Of a DNA stretch of 64,000 bases, positions 10,614 to 20,500 are shown piece after piece (position 1 is the stretch's first letter; each line of letters starts with the position of its first letter). Source of the DNA: Mycoplasmataceae bacterium (lineage in GTDB: Bacteria; Bacillota_I; Bacilli_A; Mycoplasmatales; Mycoplasmoidaceae). The stretch is taken from positions 62,001-126,000 of the forward strand of contig JAHHTH010000001.1 in the NCBI GenBank assembly GCA_020024755.1, in the 5' to 3' direction. Below the pieces are notes generated by a model. It was not told where the DNA came from. It did not search any database and saw nothing but the letters and a program-made list of their open reading frames with translations. The position numbers and the translations under genes were made by a program.

Positions 10614-12065
10614 TTATTTTAAAACTCTGATTGATTTAACTGAACCTCTGTGTTTAAGTTCGTTAGCTTTTTCTTCAGAGATTGGTTCAGCTTGTCTTAC
10701 AACGAATAATTTATCGTTTTTAGATTTTTTAACGTTGTCAGATACTGTTTCAATTGGCATTTGTGATTCGTAAACATGAGCACCACTGTTAGCTTGACCT
10801 TCTAATGAGTTCATTCTAGCATTAGCTGCAGCATATTGTTCTCTATGAGCTAGTTCATATTCTTGTTGTCTTAGCATCATTTGATCAATTTGCTTGTTGT
10901 ATTCGAAAATCATTTCGTTCATTCTCATCATTGTTTCGAATTTCATTTGTTGTTGACGTAATTTTTGCATCATCTTAGCTTCTTGTTTAGACATAGGAGC
11001 TGGACCATTGTAACCATCCATTTGGTAGTTAGTTTGGTTGTATTGGTTGTTGAACATACCTTGTTGAGGTTGTTGTTCTTGACCCATCATTGGTTGTTGT
11101 TGGTTGTAGTTTTGTTCTACAGGATTGTTTCTTACTTGTTGTTGGAAGTTGTTAACTGGTTCTTGTTGAGGAGCTTTGTATTCATAATTGTTTGTAACAA
11201 TTCTTTGTTGAGTAGGAGCTTCTCTTCTATTCATTTCTTGAAGGTTAACATTTCTTTGTTCAAATTCATTAACTGAATTTACTGAAGATGCAGCAACGAT
11301 TTTGTTTAATTCATCAGATCTTGTTTTGAATTCATTAGTTTCAGATTGTTTTCTAGAAATAGATGTTCCTGTTTTTTTAGCAAGAATATCAGCATAGTCA
11401 CTTGAATCAAAACTGTGGATTAATAATTCTAAGTTATCGATTTCTAATTGTAATCTAGAAACAGATGGTACGATAGATTCATCTAACATAGATTGAGTTG
11501 ATAATAAAGAATCAATTCTAGCTTTATATTTAGATAATTCTTGAGTTAATTGAAGTGATAATTCATAGTGTTCTGCTACGATGTTGTATTCATAGTCAAG
11601 GTTTAATGCACCTGAAGAGATTTCTTCTTCTACAGCATTGTTGTACTTGTTACGAATAATTTCTTGAGTCTTAGCAACAACATCTTGAGCTTCTTTTAAT
11701 GAAACAGAAATTTGTTGTGTGTTTTGACTAATGATTCTAATTTCGTTAGCAATTTGATCTGATAATTGGTTATAAGCATTAATAGAATCATGTTTAGAAT
11801 TTTTTAAGTAATCTAAAGCTTGTTGTAAGTAAGGTCTTACAATAACTTGATTCATTTGTAATGATAATTTTGCTACGTTTTCTTCAATGTTGTTTGAAGA
11901 TTGTCCTTCAGTAGTGAAATTGTAACCAACTGAAGCAGCTGCTGGAGCTTGTTTATTTTCAGTAGCTTTTGCAGTCATCATACCTTTTTTAAATAGTTTA
12001 GGTTTGCTTGCTACAGTGTCAGTTTCACTTGAAGTTTGTGATTTGTTTGTAAAATCTAAATTCAT
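10614..12065 (-). CDS. Gln-rich coiled-coil cytoplasmic protein, unknown function
   Basis: The 483-residue protein has no signal peptide or membrane helix. Residues ~60-225 are heptad-like helices. Residues ~275-345 are a Gln/Asn/Pro-rich low-complexity stretch. A Met/Gln-rich helix follows at ~358-415 (around KLRQQQMKFETMMRMNEM), and the tail is basic. It contains no tryptophan. The Shine-Dalgarno (AGGAGAAA) is excellent, suggesting strong expression. Such composition resembles cytoskeletal or attachment-organelle proteins of mollicutes, but I see no homology-level motif. A structural role is inference only. Confidence 0.72.
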   Translation of the reverse strand: MNLDFTNKSQTSSETDTVASKPKLFKKGMMTAKATENKQAPAAASVGYNFTTEGQSSNNIEENVAKLSLQMNQVIVRPYLQQALDYLKNSKHDSINAYNQLSDQIANEIRIISQNTQQISVSLKEAQDVVAKTQEIIRNKYNNAVEEEISSGALNLDYEYNIVAEHYELSLQLTQELSKYKARIDSLLSTQSMLDESIVPSVSRLQLEIDNLELLIHSFDSSDYADILAKKTGTSISRKQSETNEFKTRSDELNKIVAASSVNSVNEFEQRNVNLQEMNRREAPTQQRIVTNNYEYKAPQQEPVNNFQQQVRNNPVEQNYNQQQPMMGQEQQPQQGMFNNQYNQTNYQMDGYNGPAPMSKQEAKMMQKLRQQQMKFETMMRMNEMIFEYNKQIDQMMLRQQEYELAHREQYAAANARMNSLEGQANSGAHVYESQMPIETVSDNVKKSKNDKLFVVRQAEPISEEKANELKHRGSVKSIRVLK

Positions 12066-12168
12066 TTTGTTTCTCCTGAACTTGTTAATAACTATTTAAT
12101 TATATACAATTTTTGGTTGTTTTGGTGAATATTTAATGTATTTTACACCAATATTTTAACTTTGCAAT

Positions 12169-12195
12169 AAAAAACTAGTACCAATAGTACTAGTT
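12169..12195 (-). terminator. Terminator of the deoD-eno operon
   Basis: AACTAGTAC at 12173-12181 pairs with GTACTAGTT at 12187-12195. Read on the minus strand the hairpin is followed by TTTTTT. Confidence 0.85.
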
Positions 12196-12245
12196 AATTA
12201 CATATAGATTTAATTTAATGTGTTGTGAAATTTTATTTTTATAGA

Positions 12246-13514
12246 TTAGTGCTTAGAAGTTTCAATGTTTTCAATTTCTAATAATCTATTATATTTACAT
12301 AGTCTTTCTGATCTACTGAATGAACCAGTTTTGATAAATTCAGCATTTACACCAACTGTTAAATCAGCAATTGTTGTATCTTCAGTTTCACCAGATCTAT
12401 GAGAAACTACTACTTTGTGACCGTTTGCTTTAGCAAGGTTGATTGTGTCTAATGTTTCTGATAAAGAACCGATTTGGTTTAACTTAATTAAAATAGCATT
12501 AGTTGATTTGTGGTTAATACCTTCTTGTAATAAGTTTTTGTTAGTACAGTATAGGTCATCACCTACAATTTGAATACCTTTTAAAGTGTCTGTAATCTTT
12601 GCAAATCCATCAAAGTCTTTTTCATCTAGTGGGTCTTCGATAGACATAATTGGATATTTACCTACTAACTTCTTATAGAATTCAATCATGTCATTTAAAT
12701 CCATGTGTGTGTTTGGATCAATTTTCATTGTATATTTGTTGTTGTCACAGAATTCACTAGCAGCAACGTCTAATGCAAAGAAGATATCTTTACCAGCTGT
12801 ATATCCAGCATCTTTAACAGCTTGCATTAAGCATTCAAATCCTTCTTCAACTGTTTGGATAGCAGTATCATAACCACCTTCATCTCCTTTACCAGTTGGG
12901 TATTTTTTACCTTTTAATACTTTAGCTAATGAATGGAATGTATCACTTGCAATTCTAGTTTCATTGTAAATGTCAGACTTTGCTGGTACTAACATAAATT
13001 CTTGGAAGTCTAGCATGTTGTTAGCGTGTTTTCCACCATTGATGATGTTAACCATAATTTGTGGAGCAGTATATTTGAATGATTTATTGCCTTGTAAATC
13101 TTCAGCAATATATCTATATAATTCTTTTCCAGCTTCCATAGCTGCTAAACGAGCAACTGCTAATGAAACAGCTAAGATTGCATTAGCACCTAATTTAGAT
13201 TTGTTAGGTGTGTTGTCTAATTTAATCATTAATTCATCAATTTCTCTTTGAGCAAATACATTTTTACCTTCAACTTCCTTAGCAATGATCTTGTTTACGT
13301 TGTCAATTGCTTTGAAAACTGATTTTCCGCCAAATAGTGATTTATCACCATCTCTTAATTCAACTGCTTCTTTTTCCCCAGTTGATGCACCTGATGGTAC
13401 AATTGCCTTTGCTGTTTTACCAGTTTCACTAGTTGCTGTTACAGCAATTGTAGGGAAACCTCTTGAGTCAAATTGGTGGTAAGCAACAATTTTTTTGATT
13501 TTCACATTATTCAT
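12246..13514 (-). CDS. eno: Enolase
   Basis: Enolase converts 2-phosphoglycerate to phosphoenolpyruvate in glycolysis. The 422-residue length is slightly short for the family. Visible active-site elements are PSGASTGEKEA, GGKHANNMLDFQEFML (the substrate-contacting His), GDEGGY, SIEDPLDEKD and GDDLYCTN (metal ligands), LIKLNQIGSL (the catalytic Lys), SHRSGETED and the late KTGSFSRSER. The usually invariant DSRGNPT reads DSRGFPT here. The start lies 2 nt after the deoD stop, so the two are co-transcribed. Confidence 0.97.
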   Translation of the reverse strand: MNNVKIKKIVAYHQFDSRGFPTIAVTATSETGKTAKAIVPSGASTGEKEAVELRDGDKSLFGGKSVFKAIDNVNKIIAKEVEGKNVFAQREIDELMIKLDNTPNKSKLGANAILAVSLAVARLAAMEAGKELYRYIAEDLQGNKSFKYTAPQIMVNIINGGKHANNMLDFQEFMLVPAKSDIYNETRIASDTFHSLAKVLKGKKYPTGKGDEGGYDTAIQTVEEGFECLMQAVKDAGYTAGKDIFFALDVAASEFCDNNKYTMKIDPNTHMDLNDMIEFYKKLVGKYPIMSIEDPLDEKDFDGFAKITDTLKGIQIVGDDLYCTNKNLLQEGINHKSTNAILIKLNQIGSLSETLDTINLAKANGHKVVVSHRSGETEDTTIADLTVGVNAEFIKTGSFSRSERLCKYNRLLEIENIETSKH

Positions 13515-13516
13515 AA

Positions 13517-14260
13517 TTATTTACCTTCTTGTTTCTTTGCAATATCTAGAGCAAGCTGCATCATCTTAGTGAATCCAGTTTGTCTAGCATCAGCACTCAT
13601 TTCTTCATGAGTTACTAATGAGTCAGAGACTGTTAGAATAGTTAGAGCCTTCTTATTTAACTTTTTAGCATTAACATATAATGCATAAGCTTCCATTTCC
13701 ACAGCAAGTATTTGCTTATTCTTAATCATGTTATCTATTTTAGTACCATTAGTACAACCATAGAAAACATCAGAGCTGTTAATAATACCTACATGTACAG
13801 GTTGGTTGATTTCATTAGCAGTATTGATAGCTAAGTCTACAAGTTCTGGAGTAGCTGCGATTTGGTGATCCCTTACTTCTACACCCATCATTTCAGCAAA
13901 GTTGGAGTATCCGACTGCTTCTTTACCAATAATTATGTCACCCAATTTACATTCTTCTAGATATGCACCACATGATCCTATTCTAATGATAGTGTCTACA
14001 TTATAGAAGGCATATAGTTCATATGAGTAGATTCCAATTGATGGACAACCCATACCATGTCCCATAACTGTAACCCTAGTTCCTTGATATTCACCAGTGA
14101 ATGCATACATCCCTCTTACTTCATTAACTAGTTTTGGATTAGTTAAGTAAGTTTCAGCAATATATTTTGCTCTAAGTGGATCCCCAGGCATTAATACAAT
14201 AGGAGCAATGTCTCCTAATTGTGCTTTATTGTGTGGGGTTGGAATTTTTGGCTTATTCAA
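13517..14260 (-). CDS. deoD: Purine-nucleoside phosphorylase (DeoD type), TTG start
   Basis: DeoD cleaves purine nucleosides with phosphate to release base and ribose-1-phosphate for salvage. The 247-residue length fits the hexameric class. Motifs include MPGDPLRAKYIAE, GHGMGCPS, RIGSCGA, VEMEAYALY and VSDSLVTHEE, with the catalytic Asp in SDS. The start is TTG at 14258-14260, preceded by AAGGAG at a good distance. No in-frame ATG fits better. It leads the deoD-eno operon. Ribose phosphate released by salvage could feed glycolysis, which makes the pairing metabolically sensible. Confidence 0.97.
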   Translation of the reverse strand: MNKPKIPTPHNKAQLGDIAPIVLMPGDPLRAKYIAETYLTNPKLVNEVRGMYAFTGEYQGTRVTVMGHGMGCPSIGIYSYELYAFYNVDTIIRIGSCGAYLEECKLGDIIIGKEAVGYSNFAEMMGVEVRDHQIAATPELVDLAINTANEINQPVHVGIINSSDVFYGCTNGTKIDNMIKNKQILAVEMEAYALYVNAKKLNKKALTILTVSDSLVTHEEMSADARQTGFTKMMQLALDIAKKQEGK

Positions 14261-14607
14261 ACTATCTCCTTATATTGTCTTTACATTATTATTATAATAA
14301 TAATTTATTTAAAATGTCCTATAAGCAGTAATATTAATGAGTTTTCTTATACTATATAATATAGGAACTTTTGTTCTAATTAAGTCATAAAACCAAGATT
14401 TTAGAGTTTTTGGAGCTTTAAAATATGGATCATTCGTCGATAATTTCAATTTTTTTTATATTTTTTTGGGTGCCTTATATTATAGATAATATAGTGATTT
14501 TTTAGCTATTTTTAGTGTTTAAAATTTTGAAAAATTGTTGTTTTTTGGGTTTATACTTAAATTAATATAGCAAACCTCAACAGGACTATATTTTAGGAGA
14601 AAACACG
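14261..14607. other. Divergent intergenic region, no gene seen
   Basis: 347 bp of AT-rich DNA lie between deoD (minus) and the small membrane-protein gene (plus). It holds an 18-bp palindrome TATATTATAGATAATATA at 14476-14493 and ATA-rich stretches that could serve as -10 boxes on either strand. I see no convincing ORF or RNA gene. Confidence 0.6.
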
Positions 14608-15006
14608 ATGAAACAATTAAAGAAAGTAGCCATCATTGGGATGAGCGTTTTAGCTGCAGCAGCAGTACCAGCAGTAGCAATTGCTGCTAACAACAAAGCA
14701 GATGTAACAACTAGTTATGTAATGTCAGAAACAGTTGCATCTACATTAGATACTGACACTAAAGATAAGTCAGCAGAAGCACCAGTAGATTACGAAGTTG
14801 CTAATAATATAACTACTACTGATGACAGACAAAGTTTAAACAACTATACAAGTGAACATGAAAAATTTTTAACATGAATTATTGCAGGTTCAGCAGCTAT
14901 TTTAACAATGTTAGTAGCTTGTGTACTTTTAATGCACAAAATTAAAAAAGTAAACGAATTAAACCATTCAATTGAATTACAAAGAGAATTTTTAGAAAAC
15001 AACTAA
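14608..15006 (+). CDS. Small surface protein with N- and C-terminal membrane helices
   Basis: The 132-residue protein has an N-terminal hydrophobic signal (about 7-27, ending AVAIAANN) and a second helix at ~90-110 (IIAGSAAILTMLVACVLLMH). A short Lys/Glu tail follows. The ~60 residues between are Thr/Asp-rich and probably extracellular. There is no lipobox Cys. The Shine-Dalgarno TTAGGAGAA is strong. Function is unknown. Its layout is a miniature of the giant surface proteins. Its stop overlaps the end of the convergent phosphoesterase gene by 4 nt. Confidence 0.75.
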
Positions 15007-15473
15007 TAAGTCTTTTGAATCACGTTTAAGATACCATTTTGATCTAGTTCTAGTTCAATATAACACTTTTGTCCATTGTGTCTAGAGAAGCTCATACTTC
15101 CTGGGTTAATGATTACTGTTTTATTGCTACGACCTACAAATGGTATGTGGGTATGACCATAAATGATAATATCTGGATGATATTGTGAAATAAGCTCACT
15201 AAATCTATCTTCTAGATGACTAAGTTCACTCTTATGAACACGTTGTTCATCACCATGAACAACTGCAAATTTCTGATTTTCAATGGTAAACGTATTGATG
15301 TTTTTATGACCTCAATCATTGTTTCCATCTACAAAATATGGAGTAATTTCAGCTATTTTGTCGTCCATTAAGTGATCACCAGCATGGATGATATAGTCAT
15401 ATTTATTATCCTTGATTAGTTTTAATCATGTGTCATCACCATGTGAATCACTAACTACTAGAATCTTTGCCAT
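15003..15473 (-). CDS. YfcE/MJ0936-type metallophosphoesterase
   Basis: The 156-residue protein belongs to the calcineurin-like phosphoesterase superfamily. Metal-ligand motifs are in order: SDSHGD near 8-13, HAGDH near 31-35, DGNNDW near 49-54, VVHGDE near 73-78 and GHTHIPF near 106-112. Small relatives (YfcE, YsnB) hydrolyse phosphodiesters in vitro, and their physiological substrate is uncertain. Its ATG shares one base with the uvrC stop (TAATG), showing translational coupling downstream of uvrC. Confidence 0.9.
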
Positions 15474-17251
15474 TATTTAAGTTCCTTTTGTATCTTTATA
15501 ATAAGATTTTTTGCCGCTTTTTTAGGAATAATTTGCTCAATAGTGGACTGATCTACATACTTTAAGTCATAAATATTTGGATAAATTTGCATAATTTTTT
15601 GCTTAGATTTATCCCCTAAACCATCAATTCCATCAAGGAATTGATTAAGTTTGGATTTAGAAGCTTTATTTCTGTAGAAGGTAATGGCAAAGCGATGTAC
15701 CTCATCTTGCATCATAGCTAAAAATCGGTAAAGATAACTTTGTTTATCTAATGGATGAATAGTGTGATCAGAAAGCACAATTGCTTCAGTTTGGTGCTTG
15801 TCATTCTTTTGCAAACCTATAACCATAATAGGCTTTTTAAGTTCAATCTGTTCTAGAATTTCTTGAGCAGCTTTGACTTGCAATAGACCTCCATCAACAA
15901 TTAACACATCTGGCAATTCTTCTATCTTAGTGTATCTCCTAACTATCACTTCTTGCATAAAGTAATAATCAGATTTCTTGATTGTAGTTCTTAGATTATA
16001 TTTACGATATAAGTGTTTACAAGGTTTGCCATCTTTAAAGACCACAACACCACTAACAGGGTCTTCTAGAAAGATGTTAGAGTTATCGATGATATCAATT
16101 TGGCTCATCATTTTTAATCCTAAAATTTTTCTCAGCTCTTCGTGAGCACCCGTAGTTCTATTATATGCATCCATAATTTTTAATTTGTTCTTTTCTAGAT
16201 ACTCTTTAGCATTATTGATTGCACTAGTTATTAAATCCATATATTTGCCTTTCATTGGTTGTATAACCTTGAAGGCAAATTTTTGTTGTAAGAGATCTAT
16301 TACATCTTTATCTGCATTTAAATAAACTTCTTTAGGGATAATTACTGATTCATAATATTGTACTAAATAACTTAATACTGCTTCTTGAATATCACCGTAA
16401 TATTCACTTACATATTCATGTTTTGCAAGTAGTTTTCCTTCAATAAAGTTAAATATCAAAATACATACTTGGCCATTATTTTCATAGTATCCAATGATAT
16501 CAATATTGAATGATTTTTGCACTTCAACAATTTGTTCAAAGTTAATCAATTTAAGTGCTTTAACATAGTCACAGTAAACCTTTGCTTGTTCAAATTTTAA
16601 CTGCTCAGCTGCCTCTTTTTCTTGTTGACTAAGTCTTTCTATTGTAGGAGTTAATTTATTGTTAAATAGGTCATCAATTTCTTGTTTTATGTCTAAATAT
16701 TGTGCTTCATTAACTTTATTTATGCATGGTGCTAAACATTGTCCCATGTGGTAAAACATACACTCTCTAGAAGGTATTTTATTACACTTTCTAAGTGGGA
16801 ATAATTTGTTTAACAATAAATATAAATCATAGGCGTTTGTGTGTTTATTTGTTTGTGCATTAGCAAATGGTCCATAGATTTTTCCTTTAAAAGATTTTGG
16901 TTTTCTTGTATAGATAATTCTTGGGTGAGGTTCATTAGTTACAACAATATAAGGAAATGATGAACTACCTTCTTTTAATAAGATATTATAGGGTGGGCGA
17001 TACTTCTTAATTAGGTTATTTTCAAGTATAAGAGATTCACTTTCACTATTAACTACAATATAATCAACATCAGCTATTAATGAGACTAATTTCTGAGTTT
17101 TTGCATTTAGGGCTTTATTAAAATATTGGTGTGTTCTTTTCTTAAGATTTTTAGCTTTTCCAATATAAAGAATGTTACCACCTTGATCTTTTCAAATATA
17201 ACATCCTGGACTTTCCGGAAGTTCATTCAATTTTTGCTTAACATCTACCAT
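15473..17251 (-). CDS. uvrC: Excinuclease ABC subunit C
   Basis: UvrC makes both incisions around a bulky lesion after UvrAB loading. The 592-residue protein has a GIY-YIG nuclease domain at ~10-90 (SPGCYIWKD, LYIGKAKNLKKR). A Cys-rich region, CMFYHMGQCLAPC, lies near 160-172, and a UVR helix pair near 205-240. The RNase H-like endonuclease domain includes IDIIDNSN and VDGGLLQ, and the end has helix-hairpin-helix motifs (LDGIDGLGDKSKQKIM). The frame needs TGA as Trp early on. The first tyrosine motif is CYIW rather than VYxF. It is transcribed with the phosphoesterase. Confidence 0.96.
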
Positions 17252-17528
17252 ATTTACAAACCATAATTTATATATAAATTATACCTTATAAGCATTTGGC
17301 ATAAAAGATATCTTAAACTAAAGTTTCGCACTTATTGTGGTACTAGACTAAAAATATATATTTTTAGAGCCAAAATTGGTCTGTAAAACGTATCAATTTA
17401 AAGGATTTTAAGACTTTTTGACACCTTAAATTCATGCCCCTATATAGTATTTTATAAATACATACATAAAAGAAAAAATAATTTTGTATAATAAAAGTGT
17501 TGTTTTTTTATTTTTACTAAGGGGATAA
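17252..17528 (+). promoter_or_regulatory. Promoter region of first giant surface gene
   Basis: A TATAAT box lies at 17487-17492, 37 nt before the ATG, without a clear -35 box. AAGGGGA sits just before the ATG as ribosome site. Further upstream a perfect palindrome CTAAAAATATATATTTTTAG lies near 17348-17367. No gene is seen in the interval. Confidence 0.5.
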
Positions 17529-20500
17529 ATGAAGAAAAATAAAAGTAAACGTATATTATCACACATACTTGTTAGCAGTTTAGTGCTTTCAAGTGTTTTT
17601 TCTTCTATATTTGCTTCTCAAGGTTCAAAAAACACTAATACTACTTTAACAAATCAAGCAACTGAAACAGTTATTCCACAAGCTGAAGGTAGAGCTTCAT
17701 CTGATGTTGTATCGCCAACAACTACAACTAAGAAAACTGAGTTTACATATCAAGAATTCTATGGTGCAGATAAGGGTGTAGTTGATTTATTAGATCCATC
17801 AATTACGCCTGATTCAGTTAGGGATATCATCTTTGCTAAACAAACTGAAATATTTGACAATCTTAACTCTACAAATGTAAGTGACTTCACAATCACTAAG
17901 CTTTCAAAAAATTATTATGATGGTATTTTAACAGTTCCATTTACAGTAAGTACAGCACAACCTGCTAATTCACAATTTACTATCACAATTTCTGGATTCA
18001 CTCCTGTTTATTCTCAATTTAAAGCAAGTGAATTTCCATATGGAGATAGTGCGACTTCAAATAAGCAAGCTGCTAATAAAGAATGAGTTGTTAAAACATT
18101 AAAAGCTCATCAAGCTGATATGATTAATGTGTTACCAGAAGATTATAATTTAGATAACATTGAATGTGTAGACTTTAATACAACAACTGATTTAGAGATG
18201 TCAGTTAAAATCACTTTACCTAATACAAAAGCTAGTGCTGATGGTACTGTACTTTCTCAAGTAATTAAATTCACTAACTTTGCTTCAAATACTCTATCAT
18301 TAAAGCAACCTTCAGTATCATATGAACTAATTTGAGGTGATGCTACACCTGCTACAAGTTTACTTGATGCAAAGATCACAAAACAATATTTTCAAGCCGG
18401 TATAGCTAATGCTGCATCAAAGTTATTTAACAATTTACCTAGTGCAGGTATTACAGAAGCTAATGTTGTATTTGACAATACTTCTAATATCAACTATGCA
18501 AAAGGTGAAGCAGACCTTTCGTTTACATTATCCAACGCTCCTGAAATTACAACACCATTTAAATTAAAGATTACAGGATTTGTAGCTGCTCCTACTAAAG
18601 TTAAACAAGGTGGAGAATTCCCTTTTGGTGTATCAACATCTCCTAATACAGTTGCAACTAAAGAATGATTCACTACATTGATTAATGAAAAGAAATTAGA
18701 GATGTTTGAAAATGTTCCAAGTGATTATGATTGAACAAATAATCTTCAAATAAGTGACGCAATTGATACTAGTGTAGTTGGTAAAGCTAGTACTACAGTT
18801 ACTTTAGCTAACACTCAATCTAATGATGCAAAAGATCCATTAGTATCAAAAATAACTATCACAGGATTTTTATCAGAAGGTTTAACTACTGATGTTACAC
18901 CTGGTAGATTAAACAATGTTGAAAATATTGTTCCTAATACAGTAACACCAGATTCAGAAGAATTAAAAAATGCTATTGCTACCACACGCAGCATCATTAC
19001 TGGCTTAGATCCAGAAAGACCAGCTATTACTAATAGCGATATTACAATTGATAGAATTGTTACTTTTAGCAATACAGAAGGTTCAGTTACTGTAGATTTA
19101 ACAATTGCTGCTGAAAAAGCTTGAGTTAATGGTAAACATCAAGCAGTTACAAAGAATGGTATTAAATTTACTGGTTTTAAAATTCAAAACCAAACTACAT
19201 GAGCAGCAGATGATATTCCTGCACCAGAAGAATGAAAGAATCTATATGCTAATGAACTAACTCTAGATACTGTTAGACCTTATCTTCAAGCACATCCTGA
19301 ATTAGTAGCTTCTAATCTTCCTGATGGCTTTGTAGGTGCTGATGATTTAGTTGTTTCTCAAATTCAACCACTAGAATCTGTAGATGCTAAGTCTGGTAAA
19401 GTTTGAGTTAAAGTAGGATTGAAAAAATATTACAATGAACAAGGTTTACTTCAAACAAATGATGGAACTATCAATACTAAACAATTTAATATTGTAGGTT
19501 TAGAAACTAGATTTACTGCTCTATCTCGTGACCCAGCAATCTTCCAATACAATGAAATTTGAAGTGGTGATCCAATTAAACTATCAGATCCAACAATAAA
19601 TAAAAAATATTTGGTTGATGCAATAAATAAGAATAAAGATCTAATTTTTACAGATGCACCAGATAGTATTGATGTTTCTAATGTTAATCAATGAAAAATT
19701 AATAAGAATGTGGCAACTGGTTCATTAGAAATTAGTTTCTATTTAACAAATGCTAAACCTATTTCTTCATCTGGTTTAAACTGTAACATTACAATTCAAG
19801 GTTTTGTTCCATTAGTTACTGAACTTACTAAAACTAAGTTTATTGACTATGGTGATATTAACATCCCATCAGCTAAGGTTGATGACCAATGAGTTAAAAA
19901 TAAAGTTATCGAAAAACAAAATGATATGTTTGTTAACTTACCTAAAGAAAAAGGATTTGTATTAGCAAATAATTTATTTATTGAACACTTAAACAATACT
20001 GAAATTGGACAAGTTACATTTACTTTAAGAGTTAAAAATGTTTATGTAGATAATCCTGAAAGAGAATTAGTGCAATCAGTAACTTTTGCAGGATTTAAAA
20101 CTAAAGGGATCACTACTTCGATTAAGAAAAATACAAATGATGACGGTACTGTTTGAAGTGGTGGTTCAGTTGCAGGTGCAGGATATTATGCTACAGAAAT
20201 AAGTGATGCAGATTTAAGAAACTTGATTGCAAAATCAGATATTATTGAAAATGTTGATGGAACTGCTCCATTACTTGCAGATAACATTCGTATTACACAA
20301 GCTTATGATAAAAATGATATTACTGGTTCTATGAAAGTAGATTTTACTGTTTTAAAAGCTAGAGCATGACAAGATGGTAAAAACAAAGATATGGACTTTA
20401 ATAATATTATTGTTCAAGGATTTGAAAAAAGAACACCAACAGCATTTGTGGTAGATAAAACAATCACTGATACAACAACATTTAGAAATATTTATGCAAA

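Noticed and set aside
10965..11276. Plus-strand ORF of ~100 codons, rich in Leu, Val and His.
   Set aside because: It is antisense to the Gln-rich stretch of the 10.6-12.1 kb gene, which has a strong ribosome site and an intact frame.
14608..14877. Considered whether the small membrane protein is a lipoprotein.
   Set aside because: There is no Cys after its signal segment. It has a C-terminal membrane helix instead.
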